NCBI GenBank assembly: GCA_903819975.1
Contig: CAIJFI010000015.1
Span: forward strand, 16,046 to 80,045
Length of the DNA: 64,000 bases
Direction of reading: 5' to 3'
DNA from: an uncultured Bacteroidota bacterium
GTDB lineage: Bacteria; Bacteroidota; Bacteroidia; Chitinophagales; Chitinophagaceae
Under the pieces are notes generated by a model. It did no database searches. It was given only the letters and a program-made list of their open reading frames with translations, and had not been told where the DNA came from. Positions 34,729 to 43,717 of the stretch are shown piece after piece. The position numbers were made by a program, and so were the translations under genes. Every line of letters starts with the position of its first letter. The stretch's first letter is position 1.

Positions 34729-36048
34729 ATGAAGATAATGAAGTTTGGGGGCACCAGTGTTGGAAAGCCAGAGCGCATGCACCAGGTATCACAATTAATA
34801 ACAAAAGACGCAGCGCCTACGATAGTTGTATTAAGTGCATTAAGTGGCACCACAAATGCATTAGTTGGGATTAGTGATTTTTTAGCTAAGTCAGATAAAG
34901 CGGGTGCAACGAATCAAATTGAAACATTAGAAAAACATTATCGTGCTTTTATTTTAGATTTATTAAAATCCGAGGAATTAAGAGCAAAAGCAAATTCAAT
35001 TATTGACGAGCATTTTGAATTCTTAAAAATCACGCAAAGAATTTCTTTAAGCGATGCATTAAATAGAGATATTTTAGCGCAAGGGGAATTAATGAGTACT
35101 AAATTATTTTCTCTTTACTTAGAGCAAGAAAATATTGATCATGCATTAATTCCTGCATTGGAGTTTATGCGTTTAGATGCAAATGACGAACCTGATTTAG
35201 CAGTAATTAGAGAAAAGTTAGAAGCAGTATTAGCTTCGCATCCAACTAAAAAATTATTTATCACGCAAGGATATATTTGTCGTAACGCAAAAGGTGAAGT
35301 AGATAATTTAAAAAGAGGTGGAAGTGATTATACAGCTTCATTAATTGCAGCTGCAGTGAAAGCATCGGTTTGTGAAATATGGACTGATATTGATGGGATG
35401 CATAATAACGATCCACGTGTTGTTGATAAAACCGTTGCCATTGAGCAATTAAGTTTTGACGAAGCTGCGGAGCTTGCTTATTTTGGAGCAAAAATTTTAC
35501 ATCCAACTTGTATCTGGCCTGCACAACAAGAAAACGTTCCAGTAAAATTATTAAATACCATGCAGCCTTCTGCTGCAGGTACAGTAATTAAAAAGGAAGC
35601 AGGTACAGTAGGTGTGAAAGCAGTAGCTGCAAAGGATGGTATTATTGCAGTTAAAATTAAGAGTAGTAGAATGTTGTTGGCATATGGTTTCTTGAGAAAG
35701 ATTTTTGAAGTGTTTGAAAAATACAAGACCCCAATTGACATGATTACCACATCGGAGGTTGCTGTATCAGTTACAATTGACAATGATGAACACTTGGCGG
35801 AAATTATTGCTGAGTTAAATAATTTTGCTTCAATTGAAGTAGAGAAAGAACAAACTATAGTTTCTATTGTTGGTAATGAGATAGCGAAAACAGATGCAAT
35901 CCTAAAAAAGTTATTTGATGCTATCAATGAAATACCTGTTACCATGGTAAGCTATGGTGGTAGCCCGCATAATATTTCATTATTATTGCCAAGCGCTTAT
36001 AAGACAAAGACTTTGCAATTGGTTAATAAAGGACTTTTCAATTTGTAA
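34729..36048 (+). CDS. lysC: Aspartate kinase (monofunctional)
   Basis: Phosphorylates aspartate, the first step toward lysine, threonine and methionine. The methionine branch genes metX and metZ lie elsewhere in the window. The 439-aa protein opens MKIMKFGGTSVGKPERM (phosphate loop). It continues with the substrate motif NLKRGGSDYTASLIAAAV near 198, EIWTDIDGMHNNDPRVV near 216, and two C-terminal ACT-type regulatory domains (about 300-439). No homoserine dehydrogenase domain follows, so this is not a ThrA fusion. It is a single-gene unit between a -7 box and a strong terminator. Confidence 0.94.
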   Translation: MKIMKFGGTSVGKPERMHQVSQLITKDAAPTIVVLSALSGTTNALVGISDFLAKSDKAGATNQIETLEKHYRAFILDLLKSEELRAKANSIIDEHFEFLKITQRISLSDALNRDILAQGELMSTKLFSLYLEQENIDHALIPALEFMRLDANDEPDLAVIREKLEAVLASHPTKKLFITQGYICRNAKGEVDNLKRGGSDYTASLIAAAVKASVCEIWTDIDGMHNNDPRVVDKTVAIEQLSFDEAAELAYFGAKILHPTCIWPAQQENVPVKLLNTMQPSAAGTVIKKEAGTVGVKAVAAKDGIIAVKIKSSRMLLAYGFLRKIFEVFEKYKTPIDMITTSEVAVSVTIDNDEHLAEIIAELNNFASIEVEKEQTIVSIVGNEIAKTDAILKKLFDAINEIPVTMVSYGGSPHNISLLLPSAYKTKTLQLVNKGLFNL

Positions 36049-36134
36049 GTGTTTTTTTTCACGCTATTCACAAATGTTCGCGATTAGAAAATATTTATAA
36101 AAAATATCTTAAAATTTCTTCATTTACGCTAATA

Positions 36135-36167
36135 AAAAAGAGCCAAATATTGTATTTGGCTCTTTTT
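36135..36167. terminator. Bidirectional terminator between lysC and queA
   Basis: Perfect 15-bp arms (AAAAAGAGCCAAATA and its complement) around a 3-nt loop, flanked by A and T runs, serving both convergent genes. Confidence 0.9.
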
Positions 36168-36198
36168 GCATTTATAACTAGTAAAAAAATAAAAGGGC

Positions 36199-37248
36199 TT
36201 AGATAAATAACAACGCATCACCGTAACTGAAGAAGCGGTATTTATCTTTAATTGCTTTTTTGTATGCTTCCATAGCTAATTCATAACCTGCAAACGCGCA
36301 AGTCATAATTAATAAGCTAGTCTTAGGTAAGTGGAAGTTTGTTACTAAGCTATCAGCAATATTAAAATTGTAAGGAGGGTGGATAAAATGATTCGTCCAA
36401 CCTTCTGCTGGTTTTAATAAGCGTTGAGCAGTAACACTACTTTCCATTGCACGCATTGCAGTTGTTCCAATTGAACAAACACGACGTCCATTTTCTTTAG
36501 CAGTATTAATAATGCGACAAGCATCATCGTCAATTTTAAAGTATTCAGCATCCATTTTATGTTTGCTCAAATCTTCTACTTCAATAGGACGGAAAGTGCT
36601 TAAGCCAGTATGTAAGGTAACTTCAGCAAAACGGATACCAATAATTTCGGCACGCTTAATTAATTCTTTACTAAAGTGTAAACCAGCAGTAGGAGCAGCA
36701 ACGGCACCTTCGTGTTTAGCGTAAACAGTTTGGTATCTATCTTTATCCTCTTCGTCTGGCTTGCGTTTAATGTATTTAGGCAAAGGGGTTTCTCCTAAAA
36801 ATTCTAACATTTTTCTAAAGCTCTCATCGTCGCCTTCCCATAAAAAACGAATGGTACGGCCACGGCTTGTTGTGTTATCAATTACTTCAGCAACCAATTC
36901 CTCATTCTCTCCAAAATACAATTTGTTTCCTACACGAATTTTTCTTGCGGGATCAACAATTACGTCCCATAAACGGTTAGGCTTATTTAATTCTCTTAAT
37001 AAAAATACTTCAATTTTAGCGCCTGTTTTTTCTTTACGGCCATACATTCTTGCAGGGAATACTTTGGTATTATTAACTACAAAAACATCCTTGTCATCGT
37101 AATACTCTAATAAATCAGAGAAATTGCGATTTTCCATATGACCATTTTGACGGTTTACCACCATCAATCTGCTGTCTTCTCTGCGCTTGGTTGGATACTG
37201 TGCGATCAGGTTTAAAGGAAGATCGTACCTAAATTGTGAAAGTTTCAT
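36199..37248 (-). CDS. queA: S-adenosylmethionine:tRNA ribosyltransferase-isomerase
   Basis: Adds the ribosyl moiety of SAM to preQ1-34 in tRNA to give epoxyqueuosine, directly after Tgt in the queuosine pathway. The 349-aa protein begins [19 protein letters not shown]. It carries [16 protein letters not shown] near 57, [18 protein letters not shown] near 178, [14 protein letters not shown] near 206 and [12 protein letters not shown] near 309, all conserved in QueA. Length is normal. Its promoter box lies about 95 bp upstream. Confidence 0.96.
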   Translation of the reverse strand: MKLSQFRYDLPLNLIAQYPTKRREDSRLMVVNRQNGHMENRNFSDLLEYYDDKDVFVVNNTKVFPARMYGRKEKTGAKIEVFLLRELNKPNRLWDVIVDPARKIRVGNKLYFGENEELVAEVIDNTTSRGRTIRFLWEGDDESFRKMLEFLGETPLPKYIKRKPDEEDKDRYQTVYAKHEGAVAAPTAGLHFSKELIKRAEIIGIRFAEVTLHTGLSTFRPIEVEDLSKHKMDAEYFKIDDDACRIINTAKENGRRVCSIGTTAMRAMESSVTAQRLLKPAEGWTNHFIHPPYNFNIADSLVTNFHLPKTSLLIMTCAFAGYELAMEAYKKAIKDKYRFFSYGDALLFI

Positions 37249-37341
37249 TTGTGTCTATGATTTTAAGATGATAGCCACATTAAGTTTACTACAGCCTTAC
37301 GGGGCAGTTCGCTTCATGTTACGGCATGAAAATTATGGAGG

Positions 37342-37349
37342 CAAATGTA
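37342..37349 (-). promoter_or_regulatory. -7 box for queA (TACATTTG on minus strand)
   Basis: Exact TAnnTTTG match on the minus strand, leaving a leader of about 90 nt before the queA ATG. Confidence 0.45.
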
Positions 37350-37416
37350 CAACTTTAGCAGTAAATTTGTGGAACAAGTATTTAACCCAAATACAGCAAT
37401 TTTATACAAAATTCAG

Positions 37417-37424
37417 TATGTTTG
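37417..37424 (+). promoter_or_regulatory. -7 box for ccmC (TATGTTTG)
   Basis: Exact TAnnTTTG match, 46 bp before the ccmC ATG at 37471. Confidence 0.45.
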
Positions 37425-37470
37425 CAAACGATTGTTAGTTTAAGGTTTACTTGGTCTAAAACAATTAATT

Positions 37471-38151
37471 ATGCTAAGAGCAAAATGGTGGAAGGTATTG
37501 TCATTTGTATTGTTATTGTACACTTGTACTTATGGTTTTTTAGTAAAAGTTCCCCGATTAGATGATCGCATGAAAGAGTCCATTCGCAATTTCTTTTTCC
37601 ATGTACCAATGTGGTTTGGAATGATGATATTGTTGTTTGTTTCTTTAGTATATGCTATAAAGTATTTAAAGTCCGGAGATTTAGTACATGATGTGTATTC
37701 ATATGCCTATGCATCAATGGGCTTAGTTTTTGGAACACTAGGTATTATCACTGGTGCTTTTTGGGCCAACTATCAATGGGGAAGTCCATGGGTAGGTGAT
37801 CCAAAGCAAAATGGTGCAGCTATCGCCTTACTTATTTATTTCGCCTATTTTGTTTTAAGAGGAAGTTTATTGGATGTTGAAAAACGTGCTCGTTTATCCG
37901 CAGTGTATAATATTTTTTCTTTCTTTATGCTGTTTCCAACACTTTGGATTTTACCAAGACTTACGGAGTCCTTACATCCTGGAGGTCAAGGTAGTGAAGG
38001 GAATCCTGGTATGAATGGGAAAGACATGACTGCAAATATGCGTACTGTTTTTTATCCAGCTGTAATTGGCTGGACATTATTAGGTGTATGGATTAGCACC
38101 ATTCGTATTCGTATTCAATTATTACAATTAAAGAAAGATGGTCTTTTATAA
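37471..38151 (+). CDS. ccmC: Cytochrome c maturation protein CcmC (heme-handling)
   Basis: An inner-membrane protein that handles heme for cytochrome c assembly. The 226-aa protein has six hydrophobic helices and the family's tryptophan-rich loop, here WGSPWVGDPKQNG (about residues 107-119), in place of the more common WGxxWxWD. A conserved His lies before it in FFFHVPMWFG. A ccmD-like gene follows after 37 bp. ccmB is 3 kb away on the other strand, and no ccmA, ccmE or ccmF is in the window. Confidence 0.87.
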   Translation: MLRAKWWKVLSFVLLLYTCTYGFLVKVPRLDDRMKESIRNFFFHVPMWFGMMILLFVSLVYAIKYLKSGDLVHDVYSYAYASMGLVFGTLGIITGAFWANYQWGSPWVGDPKQNGAAIALLIYFAYFVLRGSLLDVEKRARLSAVYNIFSFFMLFPTLWILPRLTESLHPGGQGSEGNPGMNGKDMTANMRTVFYPAVIGWTLLGVWISTIRIRIQLLQLKKDGLL

Positions 38152-38188
38152 TTCAAACAAAATTTAATCAACAAATAATATAATTTAT

Positions 38189-38350
38189 ATGTTCAACTTA
38201 TTACAAATGCAGGCAGTAAAAAATGAAGGTATCATGGTACAAGATGGTAAAATTTATTTAGTGATGACTATTGTATCTATTATTTTAATAGGACTATTTA
38301 TTTATGTTGCTAGCATTGACAAGAAAGTATCACAATTAGAGAAGAAATAA
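38189..38350 (+). CDS. Small CcmD-like membrane protein
   Basis: A 53-aa protein translated by eye, starting MFNLLQMQAVKNEGIMVQDG. One membrane helix (about residues 24-42) is followed by a charged, probably helical tail ASIDKKVSQLEKK. The size, the single helix and the position 37 bp after ccmC match CcmD, which in other bacteria helps release holo-CcmE. Sequence alone is too short to prove the assignment. It ends 25 bp before the dehydrogenase gene. Confidence 0.75.
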   Translation: MFNLLQMQAVKNEGIMVQDGKIYLVMTIVSIILIGLFIYVASIDKKVSQLEKK

Positions 38351-38375
38351 TTTAATCAATTTTTAAACGATTGTT

Positions 38376-39797
38376 ATGACAGAAAATAAGGAATATAGTT
38401 TTTTCCAAAGTGTAGAACGAAGTTTTGATAAAGCATCCCAATATACCAAGTGGGAGACTGGAATTTTAGAACAAATTAAAGCTTGCAATAGTATATATAG
38501 TATGCGTTTCCCAGTGAAAATGGACGACGGGCGTATCGAAGTTATTGAAGCATACAGAGTGCAACACTCGCAGCATAAATCTCCATGTAAAGGAGGTATT
38601 CGTTTTAGCATGGCAGTTAACCAAGACGAGGTAATGGCATTAGCTGCTTTAATGACTTATAAGTGTGCTATTGTGAATGTTCCATTTGGTGGAGCAAAGG
38701 GTGGGATTAAAATTAGCCCAAGATCTTTAAGCCCATATGAATTAGAAAAAATCACAAGAAGATATACATCTGAATTAGTAAAGAAAAACTTTATTGGTCC
38801 TGGTATTGATGTGCCTGCGCCAGATTATGGAACAGGAGAGAGAGAAATGGCATGGATTGTTGATACTTATCAATCTTTAAAGCCAGGTGAAATTGATGCT
38901 GCAGGTTGTGTAACTGGTAAACCAATTTCATTAGGTGGTGTAAGAGGTCGAAAGGAGGCTACAGGCTTAGGTGTTTTTTACGGAGTAAGAGAAGTTTGTT
39001 TAATGCCTGATGTAATGGCAAAAGCGGGTTTAACCGTTGGAATTGAAAATAAAAATGTTATTGTTCAAGGGTTAGGTAATGTTGGTTACTATACTGCAAA
39101 ATTCTTTAGAGAACATGGAGCGAAAGTTATTGCAATTGCTGAATATGAAGGAGCAATTTATTGTAAAGAAGGATTGAATGAAGAAGCGGTTTTTCAGCAT
39201 CGTAAAGCAACTGGAAGTATATTAAATTTCCCTGGTGCAACTAATATTGAGAAGAGTGCAGATGCATTAGAAATGGAATGTGACATTTTAATTCCTGCTG
39301 CATTAGAAAATGTAATTGATGGTAATAATGCACCCCGCATTAAAGCTAAAATTATTGGAGAAGCAGCGAATGGTCCTTTAACGCCAGAAGCAGATGATGT
39401 GTTTGCTAAAAAAGGAATTTTAGTCATTCCAGATATGTACTTAAACGCAGGTGGGGTAACAGTTTCCTACTTTGAGTGGTTAAAGAATTTAAGTCACGTA
39501 CGTTATGGTCGTTTAGAGAAAAGATTTACTGAGAATGCGAACATCAATATCTTAAATCAAATTGAGGAATTGACTGGCAAAAAAGTAACAGATGCTGAAA
39601 AACAAATCATAGCACATGGTCCAGACGAAATTGATTTAGTGCATAGTGGTTTGGAAGAGACTATGATTAATGCAACTAGAGAAATTATGGATATTTGGAA
39701 AGCGAATCCTTCTATTCCAGATATGAGAACTGCGGCATATGTTTGTGCTATTGATAAGGTAGGAACTTCTTATGCTGAATTAGGTATTTTCCCATAG
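38376..39797 (+). CDS. Glutamate/leucine/phenylalanine/valine dehydrogenase family enzyme
   Basis: Probably a glutamate dehydrogenase linking 2-oxoglutarate and glutamate. The 473-aa protein has the catalytic region [28 protein letters not shown] and [10 protein letters not shown] (active-site Lys). The following Asp is in [14 protein letters not shown], and the nucleotide-binding loop [17 protein letters not shown] lies near 230. It is longer than the usual 415-450 aa enzymes because of an N-terminal extension and a longer C-terminal part ([10 protein letters not shown] onwards), a form that I recall from Bacteroidota and alphaproteobacteria. Cofactor preference cannot be read with confidence. 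Confidence 0.88.
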   Translation: MTENKEYSFFQSVERSFDKASQYTKWETGILEQIKACNSIYSMRFPVKMDDGRIEVIEAYRVQHSQHKSPCKGGIRFSMAVNQDEVMALAALMTYKCAIVNVPFGGAKGGIKISPRSLSPYELEKITRRYTSELVKKNFIGPGIDVPAPDYGTGEREMAWIVDTYQSLKPGEIDAAGCVTGKPISLGGVRGRKEATGLGVFYGVREVCLMPDVMAKAGLTVGIENKNVIVQGLGNVGYYTAKFFREHGAKVIAIAEYEGAIYCKEGLNEEAVFQHRKATGSILNFPGATNIEKSADALEMECDILIPAALENVIDGNNAPRIKAKIIGEAANGPLTPEADDVFAKKGILVIPDMYLNAGGVTVSYFEWLKNLSHVRYGRLEKRFTENANINILNQIEELTGKKVTDAEKQIIAHGPDEIDLVHSGLEETMINATREIMDIWKANPSIPDMRTAAYVCAIDKVGTSYAELGIFP

Positions 39798-39833
39798 TAG
39801 TTAGGGGAATAAAGAAGCAACTAAATAACATAT

Positions 39834-40304
39834 TTATAAATACTCGGGGAAATTTTGCAGCGCTTGCAGTTTCCCCGATTTTATTTGGGCACCCACCGTT
39901 TCATGCCCATTGCTAGCAAATAAAAATTCGGCTTCTAAAACTTGTTGATACTGATATAATTGCTGAATTGTTTTATCAGTGATAGGTACATTGGCTTCCT
40001 TGCATTCAATAATCATCCATGGTTTTGAATCTTTGTAAACAAGGATATCAAATCTTTTAGTAAGTTCTCCTAACTGTATAGATTTTTCAACTGCAATTAA
40101 TGAAGCAGGATAACCACAAATTTGAACTAGATACTGCAATATATTTTGTCTAACCCATTCTTCGGGTGTGAGCATAATCCATTGTTTCCTGAAAGGGTCG
40201 AATATTTGATCTTTACTTTGTTCTTGACTATTTACAGCTCCTGTATTCTTAGTTTCATTCTTGCGAAGCTTAAAGGAATAAGATGGGTAATTTAAGGAGA
40301 TCAT
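39834..40304 (-). CDS. Orphan HsdR-N / PD-(D/E)XK nuclease-like protein
   Basis: A 156-aa protein resembling the N-terminal domain of type I restriction subunit HsdR. The nuclease-fold core is visible as KRFDILVYKDSKPWMIIECKEA (about residues 83-104), where the Asp and the ECK provide a PD-(D/E)XK-like active site. LTPEEWVRQNILQYLVQICGYP precedes it. No helicase, HsdM or HsdS is nearby, so it is not part of a restriction system here. The convergent gdh terminator hairpin lies inside its last codons. Its function is unknown. Confidence 0.8.
   Translation of the reverse strand: MISLNYPSYSFKLRKNETKNTGAVNSQEQSKDQIFDPFRKQWIMLTPEEWVRQNILQYLVQICGYPASLIAVEKSIQLGELTKRFDILVYKDSKPWMIIECKEANVPITDKTIQQLYQYQQVLEAEFLFASNGHETVGAQIKSGKLQALQNFPEYL
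39845..39886 (+). terminator. Terminator of the dehydrogenase gene, inside the 3' end of the opposing gene
   Basis: CGGGGAAA pairs with TTTCCCCG over a 17-nt loop that itself contains GCA/TGC. ATTTTATTT follows in the plus direction. It lies within the last codons of the HsdR-N-like gene. Confidence 0.65.
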
Positions 40305-40350
40305 ACAATGTCCGATAAAAATTGTAATTTAGATAATCAAAGATACGCTT

Positions 40351-41121
40351 ATGAAAACGAAAGAAGAAATTGTATCCAACTGGCTTCCAAGGTATACTGG
40401 TGCAACGCTTGAACAATTTGGCAAATATATTTTATTGACCAATTTTAGCAATTATGTAAACATGTTTGCCGAATGGAATGGTGTAGAAGTGATAGGAAGA
40501 GACAGACCCATGCAATGTGCTACAGCCGAAGGGATAACCATTATTAATTTTGGTATGGGTAGCCCAGGTGCTGCAACAATTATGGATTTATTAACTGCAA
40601 TTCACCCAGAGGCAGTTTTATTTTTAGGCAAGTGTGGTGGATTGAAAAGAAGAAATACTATTGGCGACTTGATTTTGCCAATTGCAGCAATAAGAGGAGA
40701 AGGTACCTCTAATGACTATTTCCCAGCCGAAGTGCCAGCATTACCAGCTTTCGCATTACAGAAAGCAATTTCAACTACTATACGTGATAATAATGTAGAT
40801 TATTGGACAGGCACGGTATATACTACTAACCGTCGAGTTTGGGAGCATGACGATGAATTTAAAGAATACCTAACGAAGCTTCGTGCTTATGCAATTGATA
40901 TGGAAACTGCTACCATTTTTACAGTAGGATTCTATAATAAAATTCCAACAGGCGCATTGTTATTAGTGAGCGATTCACCAATGATTCCGGAGGGCGTTAA
41001 AACAGAAGCAAGTGATAGTAAAGTTACAGCTCAGTTTGTGGATCGTCATTTAAGAATTGGAATTGAGTCATTGAAACAATTAATCAATAACGGACAAACA
41101 GTAAGGCATTTGCAATTTTAG
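40351..41121 (+). CDS. amn: AMP nucleosidase
   Basis: Hydrolyses AMP to adenine and ribose-5-phosphate. The 256-aa protein has the nucleoside-phosphorylase-like fold. Family motifs are INFGMGSPGAATIMDLL near 66, FLGKCGGLKRRNTIGDLILP near 91, and AIDMETATIFTVGF near 183 with the Glu that contacts the ribose, followed by the Asp of LLVSDSPM. This is the short form without the roughly 170-aa N-terminal domain of E. coli Amn. A TAATTTAG box about 25 bp upstream could be its -7 element. Confidence 0.9.
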   Translation: MKTKEEIVSNWLPRYTGATLEQFGKYILLTNFSNYVNMFAEWNGVEVIGRDRPMQCATAEGITIINFGMGSPGAATIMDLLTAIHPEAVLFLGKCGGLKRRNTIGDLILPIAAIRGEGTSNDYFPAEVPALPAFALQKAISTTIRDNNVDYWTGTVYTTNRRVWEHDDEFKEYLTKLRAYAIDMETATIFTVGFYNKIPTGALLLVSDSPMIPEGVKTEASDSKVTAQFVDRHLRIGIESLKQLINNGQTVRHLQF

Positions 41122-41129
41122 ATAAGGTC

Positions 41130-41792
41130 CTAGTCTTTCCACAAAAATGGGAATAGTATGTAGGCAAGTGCGATTATCATAAGGTCAAATCCGCCTAGCA
41201 TTCCAACCAATTGAGGCAATCCATTTTGTACCACATCGGCAAATGCAATATTTGCAATGCGCATTAATAAAAGAATCTGAGGTATAATTAATGGGAATCC
41301 TAATATTGCCATAATTGCAGAAGGCTGTTGTGCTTTTGCAGCAATCGCTGCAAGGAAGCTAAATACAAGGCTTAAGCTAATACCACCTAGGCAACTGATG
41401 CCAAAAAATAACAATCCATGTTGTAGGGGGTTGCCTAATAACAATGTAAATAATAATAAGCTTAGGCCACTCATAAGCACCATTAAGATACTGTTGTAAA
41501 TAAGCTTAGAGAAAATAAAATGTATTGGACTTGCAATCGTATAAAAATAAAGCATGCGACCGCGCCCTTCTTGTAAAAAACTACGGGCAACAGCATTAAT
41601 ACAAATAAATAAAAGGATTACCCAATATAAGCCATTCCAAACCTTATCATCTGGTTGACCCATTGTTAAATAAATAACAAAAGTAGTAGAAGCGATATAT
41701 AATAATATTCCAAAAAAGGCATACTGCTGACGGAATTCCAACAGCAAATCTTTTTTAAGTAAAGTGAATATATTTTTTATTTGCTCGCGCAT
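41130..41792 (-). CDS. ccmB: Heme exporter/cytochrome c maturation permease CcmB
   Basis: An inner-membrane ABC-type permease of the cytochrome c maturation system. The 220-aa protein has six hydrophobic helices and begins with the cytoplasmic segment [25 protein letters not shown] typical of Ccm[28 protein letters not shown] near 71 and [11 protein letters not shown] near 169 also match. The ATPase partner CcmA is not adjacent. Its start overlaps the tdk end by 16 bp, so the two are cotranscribed. Confidence 0.87.
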   Translation of the reverse strand: MREQIKNIFTLLKKDLLLEFRQQYAFFGILLYIASTTFVIYLTMGQPDDKVWNGLYWVILLFICINAVARSFLQEGRGRMLYFYTIASPIHFIFSKLIYNSILMVLMSGLSLLLFTLLLGNPLQHGLLFFGISCLGGISLSLVFSFLAAIAAKAQQPSAIMAILGFPLIIPQILLLMRIANIAFADVVQNGLPQLVGMLGGFDLMIIALAYILFPFLWKD

Positions 41793-42340
41793 ATTCTACA
41801 TCTAGGTTCGTAATTATTTTTTTCACCTAATACAACGGTGCCGCCTTCTTCGCTAGTTCGATAAGATATATTTGCTAGATGACCACATTGAACACAAATA
41901 GCATGAAGCTTAGTGATAAAGTCGGCGATAGATAATAATTGAGGCATTGGTCCAAATGGCTTGCCTAAATAATCCATATCTAAGCCTGCAACAATTACTC
42001 TTTTGCCTTGCATTGCTAATTGTTCTGCAACACGAATCACATCTTCATCAAAAAATTGTGCTTCATCTATTCCAACCACTTCTGCATTTTCGGCTAGTAA
42101 TAAAATTTTACTTGAATGGTCCACTGGGGTAGAGGGGATTGAATTTGCATCATGACTTACTACTTTATTTTGATCGTAGCGTGTATCAATTGCTGGCTTA
42201 TAAATTTCAACTTTTAGGTTAGCAATTTTAGCACGTTTTAATCGTCTAATTAATTCTTCTGTTTTACCGCTAAACATACTTCCGCAAATAACTTCGATAA
42301 AGCCTCTTTTCTCACCTCTAATATTCTGTTCGATAAACAT
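41777..42340 (-). CDS. tdk: Thymidine kinase
   Basis: Phosphorylates thymidine in the salvage pathway. The 187-aa protein has the P-loop [14 protein letters not shown] near 20, the catalytic Glu and Asp region [11 protein letters not shown] near 86 and [16 protein letters not shown] near 113. A zinc ribbon has cysteine pairs ICVQCG (near 145) and PRCRICASK at the end. All type II thymidine kinase landmarks are intact. It overlaps ccmB by 16 bp, an arrangement without an obvious functional link. Confidence 0.95.
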   Translation of the reverse strand: MFIEQNIRGEKRGFIEVICGSMFSGKTEELIRRLKRAKIANLKVEIYKPAIDTRYDQNKVVSHDANSIPSTPVDHSSKILLLAENAEVVGIDEAQFFDEDVIRVAEQLAMQGKRVIVAGLDMDYLGKPFGPMPQLLSIADFITKLHAICVQCGHLANISYRTSEEGGTVVLGEKNNYEPRCRICASK

Positions 42341-42405
42341 ATCTTCTTCTTAATTATTTTTAAATAGACGCCTATTTATAAGCCCCAAAAGTAAACATTC
42401 CTAGC

Positions 42406-43656
42406 TTAAGACCTATCTAATTGTTTAACAATTTCGGCAATAGTTTTTTGGGTAGCTCCGGCATTGTCTAAAATGTATTTTTTTGCGTTTTGGCAAACAT
42501 GTTCATAATGGCCTGCAGTCTGCAATAGCTCATTTAAATGCATCACAAATGCTGACTCATTATTAATACGGTACCCTCCATGCGCATTCCTTAAACCAAT
42601 TGCCTCCTTGTATTTATTGTCGTTATATCCCCAAATTACAGGTTTCCCAAAAGCTGCTGGTTCTAGTACATTATGAATGCCATCTTTTCCAAAACCACCT
42701 CCAACATAACTTATAAAAGCATATTGGTAAAGCGTTCTTAACAAGCCAATGCTGTCAACAATTAAAACAATGGCTTTATTTTGTTTAACGCCTGAATCCA
42801 ATAATTGCGTAAGTGTAATTGCATTAGGAAATAAACGTTTACAACCCTCAATACTTTTTGAGTCCACATGATGCGGAACAATGATCCAATTGAATTGATT
42901 ATAGTGAGCTGAAGTTTTGTATAAAATTTGATGATCCTCCTGCCAAGTGCTTCCTGCAACAATATTTTTGTGATTACTCAAAAGTGCCATCCAGTCAATT
43001 GCATTGGTCTCATTTGCAGTTTGTAATACACGATCAAAACGCGTGTCGCCAGTTATAAATACGCGTATTTTTTTTGAAACAGAAGTTATTAATTCGTATG
43101 CTTCACGATCTTGTACTAAAATACTTGTAAATAAAGACAACATGTTTTTATAAAAACCACCATACCATTTAAAAAATATTTGATTTGGACGGAAAATTGC
43201 AGAAGCTAAAATGGTTGGAATATTTCTAGATTTTGCTTCACTTAAATAGTATAACCAAAATTCGTATTTTATGAAGACTATTAATTTGGGATTTACCATG
43301 TTTAAAAACGCTGCAGCATTATGTTCACCATCAAAAGGGAGATAAGTTACTACATCAACTGCAGGATCATTTTTTCGATGTAGGTATCCCGAAGGAGAAA
43401 AAAATGTAAGCCAAATTTTATAGTCAGGATATTTTAGTTTGATGGCTTCAATAATTGGTAATCCTTGTTCAAATTCTCCATAAGAAGCTGCATGAATCCA
43501 AACTATTGAATGTCCTTGTACCTTATTTTGTTCTTGGGCAATTTCTTCCCAAACCATATTTTGTCCAATTGACCATTGTTTGGCCTTAGGGTTGAATAAA
43601 CCTAGTAGTTTGGCTATTTTAGGATAGCAAAATAGGAATAGCTTGTACAATAGCAT
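42406..43656 (-). CDS. waaA: 3-deoxy-D-manno-octulosonic acid (Kdo) transferase
   Basis: Attaches Kdo to lipid A at the inner membrane, linking it to the LPS core. The 416-aa GT30 enzyme has an N-terminal membrane anchor (about residues 1-20) and WIHAASYGEFEQGLPII near 53 with the proposed catalytic Glu. FIKYEFWLYYLSEAKSRNIPTILASAIFR near 128 and AFISYVGGGFGKDGIHNVLEPAAFGKPVIWG near 315 are further landmarks. lpxB, which acts earlier in the pathway, is also in the window. It is divergent from the nucleotide-sugar operon. Confidence 0.93.
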   Translation of the reverse strand: MLLYKLFLFCYPKIAKLLGLFNPKAKQWSIGQNMVWEEIAQEQNKVQGHSIVWIHAASYGEFEQGLPIIEAIKLKYPDYKIWLTFFSPSGYLHRKNDPAVDVVTYLPFDGEHNAAAFLNMVNPKLIVFIKYEFWLYYLSEAKSRNIPTILASAIFRPNQIFFKWYGGFYKNMLSLFTSILVQDREAYELITSVSKKIRVFITGDTRFDRVLQTANETNAIDWMALLSNHKNIVAGSTWQEDHQILYKTSAHYNQFNWIIVPHHVDSKSIEGCKRLFPNAITLTQLLDSGVKQNKAIVLIVDSIGLLRTLYQYAFISYVGGGFGKDGIHNVLEPAAFGKPVIWGYNDNKYKEAIGLRNAHGGYRINNESAFVMHLNELLQTAGHYEHVCQNAKKYILDNAGATQKTIAEIVKQLDRS

Positions 43657-43695
43657 GGAATGTGGTTGTTAGGGCAAAAATCAGTCTTTTTATTG

Positions 43696-43703
43696 TAATT
43701 TTG
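43696..43703 (+). promoter_or_regulatory. -7 box for the nucleotide-sugar operon (TAATTTTG)
   Basis: Exact TAnnTTTG match, 14 bp before the ATG at 43718. Confidence 0.5.
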
Positions 43704-43717
43704 CTAAAATTTATAGG

